Assembly (NCBI GenBank): GCA_030533235.1
Contig: JAUNJN010000020.1
Location: forward strand, 1-42,574
From: Eubacteriales bacterium
GTDB lineage: Bacteria; Bacillota; Clostridia; Lachnospirales; Lachnospiraceae
Direction of reading: 5' to 3'
Length of the DNA stretch: 42,574 nucleotides
This document shows positions 9,053 to 17,606 of the stretch, in pieces. The notes under the pieces were generated by a model. The model ran no database searches and was not told the origin of the DNA. It was given only the letters and a program-made list of their open reading frames with translations. Made by a program: the position numbers and the translations under genes. Each line of letters opens with the position of its first letter. Within the stretch, counting starts at the first letter, position 1.

Positions 9053-9649
9053 TTACTGCTTTACATTGATGGATTCCTTTAATTTGATCCATGCGGTAGT
9101 CATGTTATTGTATGGATTGGCAACAAAAAAGAAATTCATGGCGATGTCCTCGCCTTTTACATTAAAGGTGTTTGCATAGGATGCTTTCCATGGGTACGTG
9201 GTTGTCCATTCGGTTCCATCGAAGAAAATCGGTTTGGATTCCTTTGTGCCCCAGTAAACGGCAAAATAAATCGTATATGGTTTGTGTATATCGGTATTCT
9301 TGTATTTGGAATAGCTTCCGGTACCGATAATCAGCATGTATGGGTTGGCGTCGGCGGTTGTCAAAATCTTTTTCGCTAAATCGGTGCCTGTAATGTCGCG
9401 GTCATCTCCGTTTTTGGCTCTGGTTTTTATTTTGTCAATTGCATCGCCGTTTCCGGAGTACGCATAGAGCTCCGTAAATTCTGCTTGTGCTGCAGTGATG
9501 CAGGATTTTGCAACGACGATATCCTGGTTACGCTTGGCTTTATCGATATAGCCAAGAAACGCCGGAACCAAAATTGCAGCGAGGATGGCAAGAATAACAA
9601 TTACAACGATTAATTCTACGAGTGTAAACCCCTTATTTTTCTTTTCCAT
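9053..9649 (-). CDS. Type IV pilin-like / pseudopilin protein
   Basis: A 198-residue protein with a textbook class III prepilin signal: a short basic leader (MEKKNKG) followed by FTLVEL, with the glutamate at mature position 5, then a hydrophobic helix of about 20 residues. Family knowledge: cleavage by a PilD-type peptidase would occur between G7 and F8. The globular part is unrecognised. RBS TAAGGAG lies about 8 bases before the ATG on this strand. No pilus ATPase, platform protein or peptidase gene lies in the window, so its assembly partners would be elsewhere. It is convergent with the SCP2 gene and separated from lemA by a terminator, so it is probably transcribed alone. Confidence 0.88.
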   Translation of the reverse strand: MEKKNKGFTLVELIVVIVILAILAAILVPAFLGYIDKAKRNQDIVVAKSCITAAQAEFTELYAYSGNGDAIDKIKTRAKNGDDRDITGTDLAKKILTTADANPYMLIIGTGSYSKYKNTDIHKPYTIYFAVYWGTKESKPIFFDGTEWTTTYPWKASYANTFNVKGEDIAMNFFFVANPYNNMTTAWIKLKESINVKQ

Positions 9650-9745
9650 GGCAGAGCTCCTTATTCAAACACAAACAATGGGAATTTATATATAATATAT
9701 CGGTAGTATACCACATAAAATTACATTATTCTATATATTGTCAGA

Positions 9746-9785
9746 AAAAAGAGTCGCCAGTATACATACTGTTGCGACTCTTTTT
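9746..9785 (-). terminator. Terminator between lemA and the pilin gene
   Basis: AAAAAGAGTCGC (9746-9757) pairs with GCGACTCTTTTT (9774-9785); CAGTAT and ATACTG extend the pairing in the loop. Both ends are A- or T-rich, so it could work in both directions. On the minus strand it follows the lemA stop and insulates the pilin gene. Confidence 0.8.
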
Positions 9786-9820
9786 GTGTCTTGTGACTGA
9801 TATGCAGGATGCGGATATGA

Positions 9821-10360
9821 CTAGAATGTCATGGAAACATCCTCACGCTTAGGGGCTTCCGCCTCAAAAAACTCTGCCGGTGTTGCCCCCATTTGGTTGG
9901 CAACAATGCTGTTTGGAATCATAACGATTTTTGCATTGTATGCGGTAACGTTGGAATTGTATAAACGTCTAGCTGCCTGTAAATGCTCTTCTACGTCGGC
10001 GATTGATTTTTGCAATGTTACGAAGTTTTCACTGGAACGAAGCTCCGGGTAATTTTCAGCAACAACGTTGATCTGGCTCATTGCCTGATCCATCTTTGCG
10101 TTTGCGTCTTTACGCTCGCTCATGGACATGTTTTTTCTGAGCGAAACGATTTCCCTCAGTGTTGTAATTTCGTGCTGCTGATAACCCTTAACAACGTCTA
10201 ACATTTTGGTCAGTGTGTCAAAACGCTTTGTGAGTGCAATGTCAATACCTGACAATGCCTCGCTTACCTTTAGCCTTGCAACCTTGATGCTGTTGAAGGT
10301 AGAAACATACCACAGCAAAACGAGAACGAGGATGATACCTAAAACAATTAAAACGATCAT
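9821..10360 (-). CDS. lemA: LemA family membrane protein
   Basis: A 179-residue LemA protein. An N-terminal hydrophobic segment (about residues 1-18) is followed by the diagnostic FNSIKVARLKVSEALSGIDI region and long amphipathic helices with ENYPELRSSENF. Family members are anchored in the membrane with a helical bundle outside or inside; their biochemical role is unsettled. RBS AAGGAGGG lies upstream on this strand. The ATG overlaps the stop of the DUF3137 gene in an ATGA, so the pair is translationally coupled. LemA next to a DUF3137 protein is a familiar pairing, which supports both calls. Confidence 0.92.
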   Translation of the reverse strand: MIVLIVLGIILVLVLLWYVSTFNSIKVARLKVSEALSGIDIALTKRFDTLTKMLDVVKGYQQHEITTLREIVSLRKNMSMSERKDANAKMDQAMSQINVVAENYPELRSSENFVTLQKSIADVEEHLQAARRLYNSNVTAYNAKIVMIPNSIVANQMGATPAEFFEAEAPKREDVSMTF

Positions 10361-11250
10361 AATGAACCCTCCTTATAAAATGTATCTGTCATAGTATCAA
10401 TAATATCTATAATGACCTGTGCGTCGTGATGGATACGTGCCTGCTCCTCCGGATAGGAGAGCGGCTTTTGCATATTGGCATCAAATGCATTGGATCTTGT
10501 ATTAATGCCTACATAAAGCTTTCCGCATGAAAAATGCATTGCTACATTTCCGTAGCGCTCGCAAATTGCCTTGATTCGTATAAGCAGCGGTGGAGTCAAT
10601 ATGTAAAAGGCATCGTGCGCAGACACGGATGCGACTACGAAACGTTTGTTAAAATCGACATCCTCCATTTCCACCTTCTGAAGCTTGAAGGAACCCGGGG
10701 AACCGGCATGAAACAAAAAGTTTTTGGAGTGAACCTGTAACGAAATAACTTCGTTTTTCGGAAAATCAAACACAAACATGCGTCCTTTAAAATAGGTTGT
10801 TGTTTGCTTGTTTTTCCCTCCGGACTTATGTCGGATTGTAACGTCCGATTGTGCAAAGTTGATTCCTCTGTACTGTCCGCGGATGAGATCCTCCGACTGA
10901 AAAATGTTTCCGAGTCGTGCCAGACCGAACTGTTTCACTTCTTCGCGCGCAAAACCGTGGTCTCCGATGTATACCAAATTTTGAAAATACTGCTGTAGTA
11001 CGTTTGGAACAAAGGTTTCCTTATAGAGACGATCAAATTCTTTTTGACAGGCAGACAATTGTCTTAACAGAAAAAAAATAAGAATGCCAAACAAAAACGG
11101 TGCAAATAGGAACTTTGTAGAATTTGGCTGACTCAATATGGAAAACCACATAACAAAAAATAAAATAAAAATTGCAAGTACAACATACTGTGCGCCCTGC
11201 CGTTTTCTTCGCAAACGCTCCAGCTCTTGCATCGTGTCATGGATTCCCAA
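10357..11250 (-). CDS. DUF3137-like membrane protein, partner of LemA
   Basis: A 297-residue protein with two hydrophobic segments near residues 25-65, then a soluble region containing GQYRGINFAQSDV, TTTYFKGRMFVFDF and a late KLYVGINTR, the pattern of DUF3137 proteins found beside lemA. Function is unknown. TTG at 11250 (MGIHDTMQEL) is chosen because GGGGGG lies 9 bases upstream on this strand; an ATG farther upstream would add residues that do not look like the family. It is coupled to lemA by a 4-base overlap. The divergent cad-type promoter begins about 140 bases away. Confidence 0.72.
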   Translation of the reverse strand: MGIHDTMQELERLRRKRQGAQYVVLAIFILFFVMWFSILSQPNSTKFLFAPFLFGILIFFLLRQLSACQKEFDRLYKETFVPNVLQQYFQNLVYIGDHGFAREEVKQFGLARLGNIFQSEDLIRGQYRGINFAQSDVTIRHKSGGKNKQTTTYFKGRMFVFDFPKNEVISLQVHSKNFLFHAGSPGSFKLQKVEMEDVDFNKRFVVASVSAHDAFYILTPPLLIRIKAICERYGNVAMHFSCGKLYVGINTRSNAFDANMQKPLSYPEEQARIHHDAQVIIDIIDTMTDTFYKEGSL

Positions 11251-11392
11251 GATGATATTCCCCCCCTCATAACTTATTAAATGCATTATATCAAACATAA
11301 TATGCGTTTTCAAATTTGATTTTGCACGTTGCATGGGTTTTATAACGGAAAAAATGAACGAAAGAAAGATTGGCAATCCTTCACAAAAGACG

Positions 11393-11420
11393 TTGACATT
11401 CAAGCACAGTATGATATAAT
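11393..11420 (+). promoter_or_regulatory. Sigma-A promoter of the metal-resistance operon
   Basis: A consensus TTGACA (11393-11398) and TATAAT (11415-11420) are separated by 16 bases, and TG one base before the -10 box makes it an extended -10. This is the strongest promoter seen in the window, as expected for a repressor-controlled operon. Confidence 0.85.
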
Positions 11421-11422
11421 AA

Positions 11423-11456
11423 AACAAATGTATGAATGATTGTTCATACGTTTGTT
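11423..11456 (+). promoter_or_regulatory. CadC/SmtB-type operator palindrome
   Basis: AACAAATGTATGAA (11423-11436) and TTCATACGTTTGTT (11443-11456) form an inverted repeat with one mismatch around 6 bases. The TATGAA-N6-TTCATA core is the classic ArsR/SmtB-family operator form. It starts 2 bases after the -10 box and covers the likely transcription start. The repressor gene is third in the operon, giving autoregulation released by metal. Confidence 0.85.
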
Positions 11457-11496
11457 GGCAAAAACTATAATAATATAAATAAGAGAGGATAACACT

Positions 11497-11715
11497 ATGA
11501 AGAAGACTTATAAGATTGATGTAGATTGTGCAAACTGTGCGAACAAGATGGAGGAGGCTGCAAAGAAAACTGCGGGGGTAGCAGATGCAGTTGTGAATTT
11601 TATGGCACTCAAGATGGTTGTAACCTTTGAGGAAGGCGCAAACCCGGATGAGGTTATGAAGCAGGTGCGAAAGAATTGTAAAAAAGTTGAGGATGATTGT
11701 GAAATTTTCTTCTGA
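11497..11715 (+). CDS. Free-standing heavy-metal-associated (HMA) domain protein
   Basis: A 72-residue ferredoxin-fold HMA domain. The metal-binding CxxC is at C11 and C14 (DCANCANKME), and a valine-rich VVNFMALKMVV strand follows as in the family. Two more cysteines lie near the C-terminus (NCKK and DDCE) and may add ligands. It is the first gene under the CadC-type operator and sits 20 bases before a P1B-ATPase that lacks an N-terminal HMA domain. The inference is that the ATPase's usual metal-binding domain is supplied as a separate protein that delivers or senses the metal. GAGAGG lies upstream of the ATG. Confidence 0.88.
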   Translation: MKKTYKIDVDCANCANKMEEAAKKTAGVADAVVNFMALKMVVTFEEGANPDEVMKQVRKNCKKVEDDCEIFF

Positions 11716-11735
11716 AAATAGAGGGAGGACATAGT

Positions 11736-13619
11736 ATGACGCGAAAACAAAAGAAGATGCTGATTCGCATTCTTGTTGCTGCGGTCATGATGGTTTTGTT
11801 CCATTTTATACATGTAACAGGCATGCTTCGATTTTGCATTTACATGATTCCGTATTTTGTTGTAGGATATGATATTTTGCGTAAGGCACTTCGAGGAATT
11901 ATTAACAGACAGGTGTTTGATGAAAATTTCCTGATGGCGGTGGCAACTATCGGTGCGATTGTTGTGGCAATCACCGGAGAAGGCGATTATACAGAGGCGA
12001 TAGGGGTTATGCTGTTTTACCAAATCGGCGAATTGTTCCAAAGTTATGCGGTAGGGAAAAGCAGGAAAAACATTAGTGCGCTCATGGACATTCGGCCGGA
12101 TTATGCCAATGTCGAAGCAGACGGTAGTGTGGAGCAGCTTGATCCGGATGAGGTCCCGGTTGGTACGGTAATTCTTATACAGCCGGGAGAGAAGATACCG
12201 ATTGATGGAGTTGTTTGTGAAGGTACATCCGCGCTTAACACGAGTGCGTTAACAGGTGAGAGCTTACCGCGAGAGGTACAAATCGGTGATGAGGTTATCA
12301 GTGGGTGCATCAATATGACCGGCGTACTTCGAGTGCGGACGACAAAACCGTTTGGTGAATCTACCGTTTCAAAAATCTTGGATTTAGTCGAAAATTCAGG
12401 TTCAAAGAAATCAAAATCAGAAAATTTTATTTCAAAATTTGCAAAGTATTATACGCCGGCTGTTTGTCTTTCGGCACTCGCGCTTGCTGTTATACCCCCG
12501 GTGGTACGCATGACTGTGCTTGGCAGTGCGCCGATGTGGTCAAGCTTTTTATATCGTGCACTTACATTCCTTGTCATAAGCTGTCCGTGTGCACTTGTAA
12601 TCAGTATTCCGCTTACATTTTTTGCCGGAATCGGCGGTGCAAGTCACGAGGGTGTTTTGGTAAAGGGTGCGAACTATTTGGAAGCGCTTGCACAAACGAA
12701 ATATGTTGTGTTTGATAAAACAGGTACGATGACGAAGGGTGTGTTTGAGGTAAACGGCATTCATCACAGCACACGTGAGGACGAAGAGGTTCTTATGTAT
12801 GCAACCTATGCGGAGTGCTATTCGAATCATCCAATCAGTAAAAGCTTAAGGGCTGCGTACGGAAAACCGGTGGACCAAAATCGAGTGACCGATGTGGAGG
12901 AAATCGGAGGAAACGGAATTGTAGCAAAGGTGGATGGACGGACGGTGGCAGTCGGCAACGATAAGCTCATGAAGCGGATGGCTGTTCGATATAAGGAATG
13001 CAGTCATATCGGAACGATTGTCCATGTTGCTGTCGATGGCGAGTATTATGGACATATATTGATATCGGATGTAGTGAAGCCTACGGCCAAGGATGCGATT
13101 TCGTCTCTGCATGCCGCAGGCATAGGAAAGACCGTTATGCTTACCGGCGATGCAGATCGGGTAGCAAAGCATGTGGCAGAATCGCTTGGAATCGATGAAG
13201 TGAAAAGTGAGCTTCTGCCTGCGGATAAGGTTTCTGAGGTGGAACGTTTGCTCGGAGAAAAACAGGAAAAGGCAAAGCTTGCGTTTGTTGGTGATGGTGT
13301 GAATGATGCGCCGGTGCTTGCCCGTGCGGATATCGGAATCGCAATGGGATCGCTTGGATCGGATGCAGCGATTGAGGCTGCGGATGTCGTACTTATGGAT
13401 GATGATCCAATGAAGCTTGCAAAGGCAATTCATATATCACGCAAATGCCTTCGAATCGTATATCAGAATATCGCATTGGCACTTGGCGTAAAGGCAGTAT
13501 GTCTGCTTCTTGGAGCATTTGGAATTGCCGGAATGTGGCTTGCAATTTTTGCAGATGTAGGAGTGATGATTCTTGCGGTATTAAATGCAATTCGTGCACT
13601 GTTTGTAAAGAACTTATAA
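11736..13619 (+). CDS. cadA: P1B-type Zn/Cd/Pb-exporting ATPase
   Basis: A 627-residue metal-exporting P-type ATPase. It shows the TGES actuator motif (173-176), the metal-site motif SCPCALV (CPC 283-285), the phosphorylation motif DKTGT (327-331), TGD and GDGVNDAP in the ATP-binding region. The late membrane segments contain ALGVKAV and FADVGV; a lysine and aspartate in these places mark the P1B-2 group that moves Zn, Cd or Pb. The N-terminus starts directly with a membrane segment, with no HMA domain; that domain is encoded by the gene just upstream. RBS AGGGAGG precedes the ATG. It is expressed with the chaperone and CadC-like repressor. The exact metal cannot be told from sequence. Confidence 0.94.
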   Translation: MTRKQKKMLIRILVAAVMMVLFHFIHVTGMLRFCIYMIPYFVVGYDILRKALRGIINRQVFDENFLMAVATIGAIVVAITGEGDYTEAIGVMLFYQIGELFQSYAVGKSRKNISALMDIRPDYANVEADGSVEQLDPDEVPVGTVILIQPGEKIPIDGVVCEGTSALNTSALTGESLPREVQIGDEVISGCINMTGVLRVRTTKPFGESTVSKILDLVENSGSKKSKSENFISKFAKYYTPAVCLSALALAVIPPVVRMTVLGSAPMWSSFLYRALTFLVISCPCALVISIPLTFFAGIGGASHEGVLVKGANYLEALAQTKYVVFDKTGTMTKGVFEVNGIHHSTREDEEVLMYATYAECYSNHPISKSLRAAYGKPVDQNRVTDVEEIGGNGIVAKVDGRTVAVGNDKLMKRMAVRYKECSHIGTIVHVAVDGEYYGHILISDVVKPTAKDAISSLHAAGIGKTVMLTGDADRVAKHVAESLGIDEVKSELLPADKVSEVERLLGEKQEKAKLAFVGDGVNDAPVLARADIGIAMGSLGSDAAIEAADVVLMDDDPMKLAKAIHISRKCLRIVYQNIALALGVKAVCLLLGAFGIAGMWLAIFADVGVMILAVLNAIRALFVKNL

Positions 13620-13642
13620 ACATGCGGAAAGGAATGGATATT

Positions 13643-14011
13643 ATGACAAAGAAACTGGAAGATATGTGCTGTGAGGCAGAGGAAATCCATGAGGAATTGA
13701 TTAAACGTGTGGAAAAAACAATGCCGGACGAAGAGGAATTATATGATTTGGCAGAGCTTTTTAAGGTGTTTGGAGATTCAACCAGAATCCGAATCCTATT
13801 TGTTTTGTTTGAGGCGGAAGTATGTGTGTGTGATCTGGCAGAAACACTCCATATGACACAGTCGGCGATTTCACATCAGCTTCGTATTTTAAAACAAAGC
13901 AAACTTGTTAAGAGTCGCAGAGAAGGAAAGTCTGTTTTTTATTCATTGGCAGATGACCACGTCCGCAGTATCATCGCAGGCGGAAGAGAGCATATCGAGG
14001 AGGATCGTTAA
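13643..14011 (+). CDS. cadC: ArsR/SmtB-family metal-responsive repressor (CadC-like)
   Basis: A 122-residue winged-helix repressor. It carries both known metal-site types of this family: an alpha-3N-like site with VCVCDLA (C61, C63) plus N-terminal C9 and C10, as in CadC, and an alpha-5 site with D104, H106, H117 and E120 in the SmtB spacing (DxH, ten residues, HxxE). The recognition helix is SAISHQLRILK. ATG at 13643 is chosen because AAAGGA lies 9 bases upstream; in-frame ATGs at 13622 and 13634 have worse spacing. Known behaviour of the family is to sit on a TATGAA-N6-TTCATA operator and fall off on binding Cd, Pb or Zn; such an operator lies at 11423-11456. Confidence 0.92.
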   Translation: MTKKLEDMCCEAEEIHEELIKRVEKTMPDEEELYDLAELFKVFGDSTRIRILFVLFEAEVCVCDLAETLHMTQSAISHQLRILKQSKLVKSRREGKSVFYSLADDHVRSIIAGGREHIEEDR

Positions 14012-14013
14012 GA

Positions 14014-14889
14014 ATGGAAAAGCAAACAACAGAAAATGAAACAACACCGGAAGGGTGTACACATAATTGTGACGGATGCGGTGCGGATTGTCCATCGCGT
14101 TCTATGGAACATCATGCACCGGCGAGTCTTGAGGCAGAGCCGAATGCGTATTCCAATATTAAAAAGGTAATTGCGGTTATCAGCGGGAAAGGTGGTGTCG
14201 GAAAATCACTCGTTACATCGTTGCTTGCAGTATTATCCCGGAGAAAGGGCAATCAGACAGCGATTTTGGATGCGGATATTACGGGACCATCGATTCCGAA
14301 AACCTTTCACATCGACGAAATGGCAAAATCGGGTAAGGATTTAGACGGAGAAGCGGTATTGTTTCCGGTATCTACCAAGACCGGTATTGATGTGATGTCA
14401 ATGAATCTTTTGTTGGATGAACAAGAAAATCCGGTTATTTGGAGAGGACCGGTGATTGCGGCAACCGTGAAACAGTTTTATACCGACGTATTGTGGCAGG
14501 ATGTGGATTTGATGCTAGTGGACTGCCCGCCGGGAACCGGAGATGTACCGCTTACGGTATTTCAATCGCTTCCGGTGGATGGGATTATCGTGGTAACATC
14601 CCCACAGGATTTAGTATCCATGATTGTGGAAAAGGCAGTTCGCATGGCAGACATGATGAATGTACCAATTCTTGGAATTGTGGAAAATATGTCGTATTTT
14701 ATTTGTGATGAATGTGAGAAGAAACACATGATTTACGGAGAAAGTCATTTGGAGGAGATTGCGGAGAAATACGGAATACAAACGTTTGCACGTATACCGA
14801 TGGATCCGAAACTTCGCGAAAAGGTGGATGCCGGTGAAATCGAATCCTTTGAAGGTAATTGGCTGGATGAGCTTAGCGAGATTTTGTAA
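14014..14889 (+). CDS. Mrp/NBP35-family Fe-S cluster carrier ATPase
   Basis: A 291-residue P-loop ATPase of the Mrp/ApbC/NBP35 family. The deviant Walker A is SGKGGVGKS (about 57-65), followed by LDADITGPSIP and VDCPPGTGDVP. A cysteine cluster at the N-terminus (C15, C19, C22, C26) resembles NBP35-type cluster-binding extensions, and the C-terminal CDEC is the conserved bridging CxxC of the family. Family role: transient [4Fe-4S] binding and transfer. It starts 2 bases after the cadC stop with GAGGAGG upstream, so it is co-transcribed with metal-export genes. Since Cd and Zn damage Fe-S clusters, a repair role is a reasonable inference, not shown. Confidence 0.9.
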   Translation: MEKQTTENETTPEGCTHNCDGCGADCPSRSMEHHAPASLEAEPNAYSNIKKVIAVISGKGGVGKSLVTSLLAVLSRRKGNQTAILDADITGPSIPKTFHIDEMAKSGKDLDGEAVLFPVSTKTGIDVMSMNLLLDEQENPVIWRGPVIAATVKQFYTDVLWQDVDLMLVDCPPGTGDVPLTVFQSLPVDGIIVVTSPQDLVSMIVEKAVRMADMMNVPILGIVENMSYFICDECEKKHMIYGESHLEEIAEKYGIQTFARIPMDPKLREKVDAGEIESFEGNWLDELSEIL

Positions 14890-14928
14890 AAGCTTTGCAT
14901 GATTTTATCAAATACGGAGGGCGCAGGG

Positions 14929-17433
14929 ATGGATGTAAGCAAGGTATTGATGGAGTATGATGGAATGTTCGGAACACATTCCCTGGAAAAAATTGACGAA
15001 TTCTTAACGGAAAAGATTACCGAGGCTATGGAAGAACAGGATTATGGCTCGGCAGTTACGCTTATGAATGAGATGATGGGTTTTTGCCGTGATACGAGCC
15101 AGAATGAAAAAGGCTTGCATTATTGTGAGCTTGTAATCACGATGTTTGACAAGCTTAAGATGACAGGGACGCTGGCTTACGCAACCTCTATGCTAAACGT
15201 TGCAAATGCGTATCGTGCCTTCGGTCTGTTTGATAAATCGCAGGAGCTGTTTGTTTTAGTGGAAAACATTTACAAAGAACAGCTTCCAAAGGGAGAATTT
15301 CACTATGCAAGCTTATATAACAACTGGAGTCTGCTGTATCAGGAAATCGGGGATTTTGTTCAGGCACGGGAAATGTTAAAACGTGCGCTTGTTGTTGTGG
15401 ATGCCCATCCCAATGCTGTAATTGAACAGGCAAATACACGTACCAATCTTGCTGCGACACTGCTTCGGATTACACAGGATTCGAAGGCTTATGAGCAGGC
15501 TGTGAACTATCTTGAGGAAGCGCTTGCCATTTTTGAGAAGGACGGAGGAAGAGACTTTCATTACGGTGCGGCACTTGCCGCAATGGGGGATGCGCTATTT
15601 ATGGGAGATTCGTTCGGTGAGGCAGCAGCATATTATAAACGTGCAATGGACGAGCTTATGAAGCATGTCGGTAAAACGGAAGCGTATGAGCGTGTGGAGG
15701 CGAACTATCACAGGGCGCTGAAGCGTGCAGAACTCGCAGAGCAGAAGGAAGAATCGGATATGTCTGTGCAAGCTGATACGACTAACGATGTGTCGGTCGG
15801 AATGAAGGACAAGCATAAGAAAAAGAGTAATCTGGAATCCTGCAGGGAGTTTTACGAAACCTATGGTGCCCCGATGATTCATGAAAAATTTCCGGAATAC
15901 GAGAGCCGGATTGCGGTTGGTTTTGCAGGAGAGGGTTCCGATTGTTATGGATTCGAGGATGATATTTCTGTAGATCATGATTACGGAATCGGTTTTTGCA
16001 TGTGGCTTACCGATTCGGATTATGAGGCAATCGGTATTACGCTGCATCATGCATATGAACAAATTGTTGAGGCTTATGGAGGAGAACAGGGAGTATCATA
16101 TAACAAGCTGTTAAACGGACGCAGGGGCGTGTGTACCATCGGTGCATTTTATGAGCGAATATTAGGTGTGCGAATTGACGAGTCCGATCTTGTTGAGGGA
16201 CATATTATATTACCGACACAGACCTGGCTGACACTTGACGAGGACCGGTTTGCCGAGGCAACAAACGGAACGGTATTTCGGGATGATACCGGTATTTTCT
16301 CTGCGATACGCGGGGATTTGCTTGCATATTATCCGGAGCAGGTGTGGCAGCTGCGATTATCAAAGGCGTTGCATGATTTTGCACAGTATGGGCAAAGTAA
16401 TTATGCACGAATGATGGCGCGTCAGGATTATGTGACGGCAAAGCTTTGCATTTCAAGAGGGGCTGAAAGTGCGATGTCACTTGCCTATTTGCTGAATCGA
16501 ACCTATGCACCGTATTATAAATGGATGCGAAAGGGCATGGACGGGCTTTGTGTGCTAAAAGGTGTACGGCAGCTGGTAGATACTCTTATTTTGCTTCCGC
16601 TTCAAAAGACGGCATGGGCCGGTTATCATTATGACCCATATAAAATTAATATGCAGGATGCAGTTGTGCGAACCTTTGAGAAGATTGCAGGACTTGTTTC
16701 GGAGGAACTGCGGGAGCAGGGAATTGTCCATACAACCGAAACGTATCTTGATGTGCAAAGTCAGATTGTGATGAATGCCGCGTATGGACAGAAGGTAAAT
16801 ATGCAGGAGGTAGGACGTATCATGGATCAGGAAAAAACATTGGTGGATCAAATTGTAGAGCTTGAGTGGAAACAGTTTGATAAGGTGAAGAATGAAGGCG
16901 GACGTGCCGATTGTCAGGATGACTGGAATACGTTTTCCATTATGCGAAGGAGCCAGTATCTCACCTGGAATGAGGAACTTTTAAGTAGCTATCTGAACGA
17001 TTTGCAGGATGCGGATGCAAAGGGATGGAATCTTATCATGGAAAAATACGCACGTATGATGCAGAGTACGGCAAAGGAACGTTATGCCGAGCTTGAAAAA
17101 GACTTGCCGAAACGAAGCAAAGAGCGTCAAACGATTGCCGAGGAAATTATTAAGATTCAGGTTACCTGGATGGAGGAGTTCGCGAAAAAGTATCCGAAGA
17201 TGGCAGGCAATGCAAGAAGTATTCATACGTATGAGGACAGTGAATATAATACATCATATGAGACATATCTGCGTGGCGAACTTGGAACATATTCAGAGGA
17301 AACCTTCGTATTGTACGGAAGGTTTATTGCGGACATAGCCCGTAAGGGAGAAAATCTTGCGTATAACATTATGAACCAGACTGCGAAATTATATGGATAT
17401 GACAATGTGGAGGATGCTGAAAGCCGCTTGTAA
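14929..17433 (+). CDS. TPR - DUF4037 - DUF4125 fusion protein
   Basis: An 834-residue protein of three parts. Residues 1-275 are helical repeats of TPR type (for example ALYNNWSLLYQEIGDF-like units and AAYYKRAM). Residues 300-600 match DUF4037, whose GEGSDCYGFEDDIS (334-347) and VDHDYG (348-353) segments have the GS...DxD look of nucleotidyltransferases. Residues about 630-834 match DUF4125, with WKQFDKVKNEGGRADCQDDW. No function is established for either DUF. The start at 14929 has CGGAGG 8 bases upstream; an in-frame ATG at 14899 has none. It lies 39 bases after the Mrp gene, so it seems to belong to the metal operon. A nucleotidyl-transferring activity is inference from the motif only. Confidence 0.8.
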   Translation: MDVSKVLMEYDGMFGTHSLEKIDEFLTEKITEAMEEQDYGSAVTLMNEMMGFCRDTSQNEKGLHYCELVITMFDKLKMTGTLAYATSMLNVANAYRAFGLFDKSQELFVLVENIYKEQLPKGEFHYASLYNNWSLLYQEIGDFVQAREMLKRALVVVDAHPNAVIEQANTRTNLAATLLRITQDSKAYEQAVNYLEEALAIFEKDGGRDFHYGAALAAMGDALFMGDSFGEAAAYYKRAMDELMKHVGKTEAYERVEANYHRALKRAELAEQKEESDMSVQADTTNDVSVGMKDKHKKKSNLESCREFYETYGAPMIHEKFPEYESRIAVGFAGEGSDCYGFEDDISVDHDYGIGFCMWLTDSDYEAIGITLHHAYEQIVEAYGGEQGVSYNKLLNGRRGVCTIGAFYERILGVRIDESDLVEGHIILPTQTWLTLDEDRFAEATNGTVFRDDTGIFSAIRGDLLAYYPEQVWQLRLSKALHDFAQYGQSNYARMMARQDYVTAKLCISRGAESAMSLAYLLNRTYAPYYKWMRKGMDGLCVLKGVRQLVDTLILLPLQKTAWAGYHYDPYKINMQDAVVRTFEKIAGLVSEELREQGIVHTTETYLDVQSQIVMNAAYGQKVNMQEVGRIMDQEKTLVDQIVELEWKQFDKVKNEGGRADCQDDWNTFSIMRRSQYLTWNEELLSSYLNDLQDADAKGWNLIMEKYARMMQSTAKERYAELEKDLPKRSKERQTIAEEIIKIQVTWMEEFAKKYPKMAGNARSIHTYEDSEYNTSYETYLRGELGTYSEETFVLYGRFIADIARKGENLAYNIMNQTAKLYGYDNVEDAESRL

Positions 17434-17489
17434 AACATATGTGGATTTCATATCGATATAGTATACACAGAGTCGCACTTTATCAACAA

Positions 17490-17511
17490 ATCTTAATACT
17501 ATCTTAATACC
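17490..17511 (+). promoter_or_regulatory. Tandem direct repeat upstream of ktrB, possible response-regulator site
   Basis: ATCTTAATACT (17490-17500) is followed at once by ATCTTAATACC (17501-17511). Two direct repeats one helical turn apart are the usual binding pattern of OmpR/PhoB-family regulators, and a KdpE-like member is encoded downstream in the same gene cluster. No strong -35 box lies before ktrB, consistent with activation. No c-di-AMP riboswitch was recognised in this 173-base gap. Confidence 0.45.
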
Positions 17512-17606
17512 AACTGTATTTTCTTATTACAAAGTTAATGGCAAATGTCTTAAACTATTCATGCTAAATATAGCAGAATAGCAAATAATAAATTACGGTG
17601 GATATT

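Noticed and set aside
12846-13433. Long antisense frame (195 codons) inside cadA
   Set aside because: It is a shadow of the ATPase coding frame; the product is rich in I, R, H and C without domain features and has no ribosome binding site.
17434-17606. c-di-AMP (ydaO-type) riboswitch before ktrB
   Set aside because: The 173-base leader shows no recognisable conserved core; direct repeats explain the visible pattern better.
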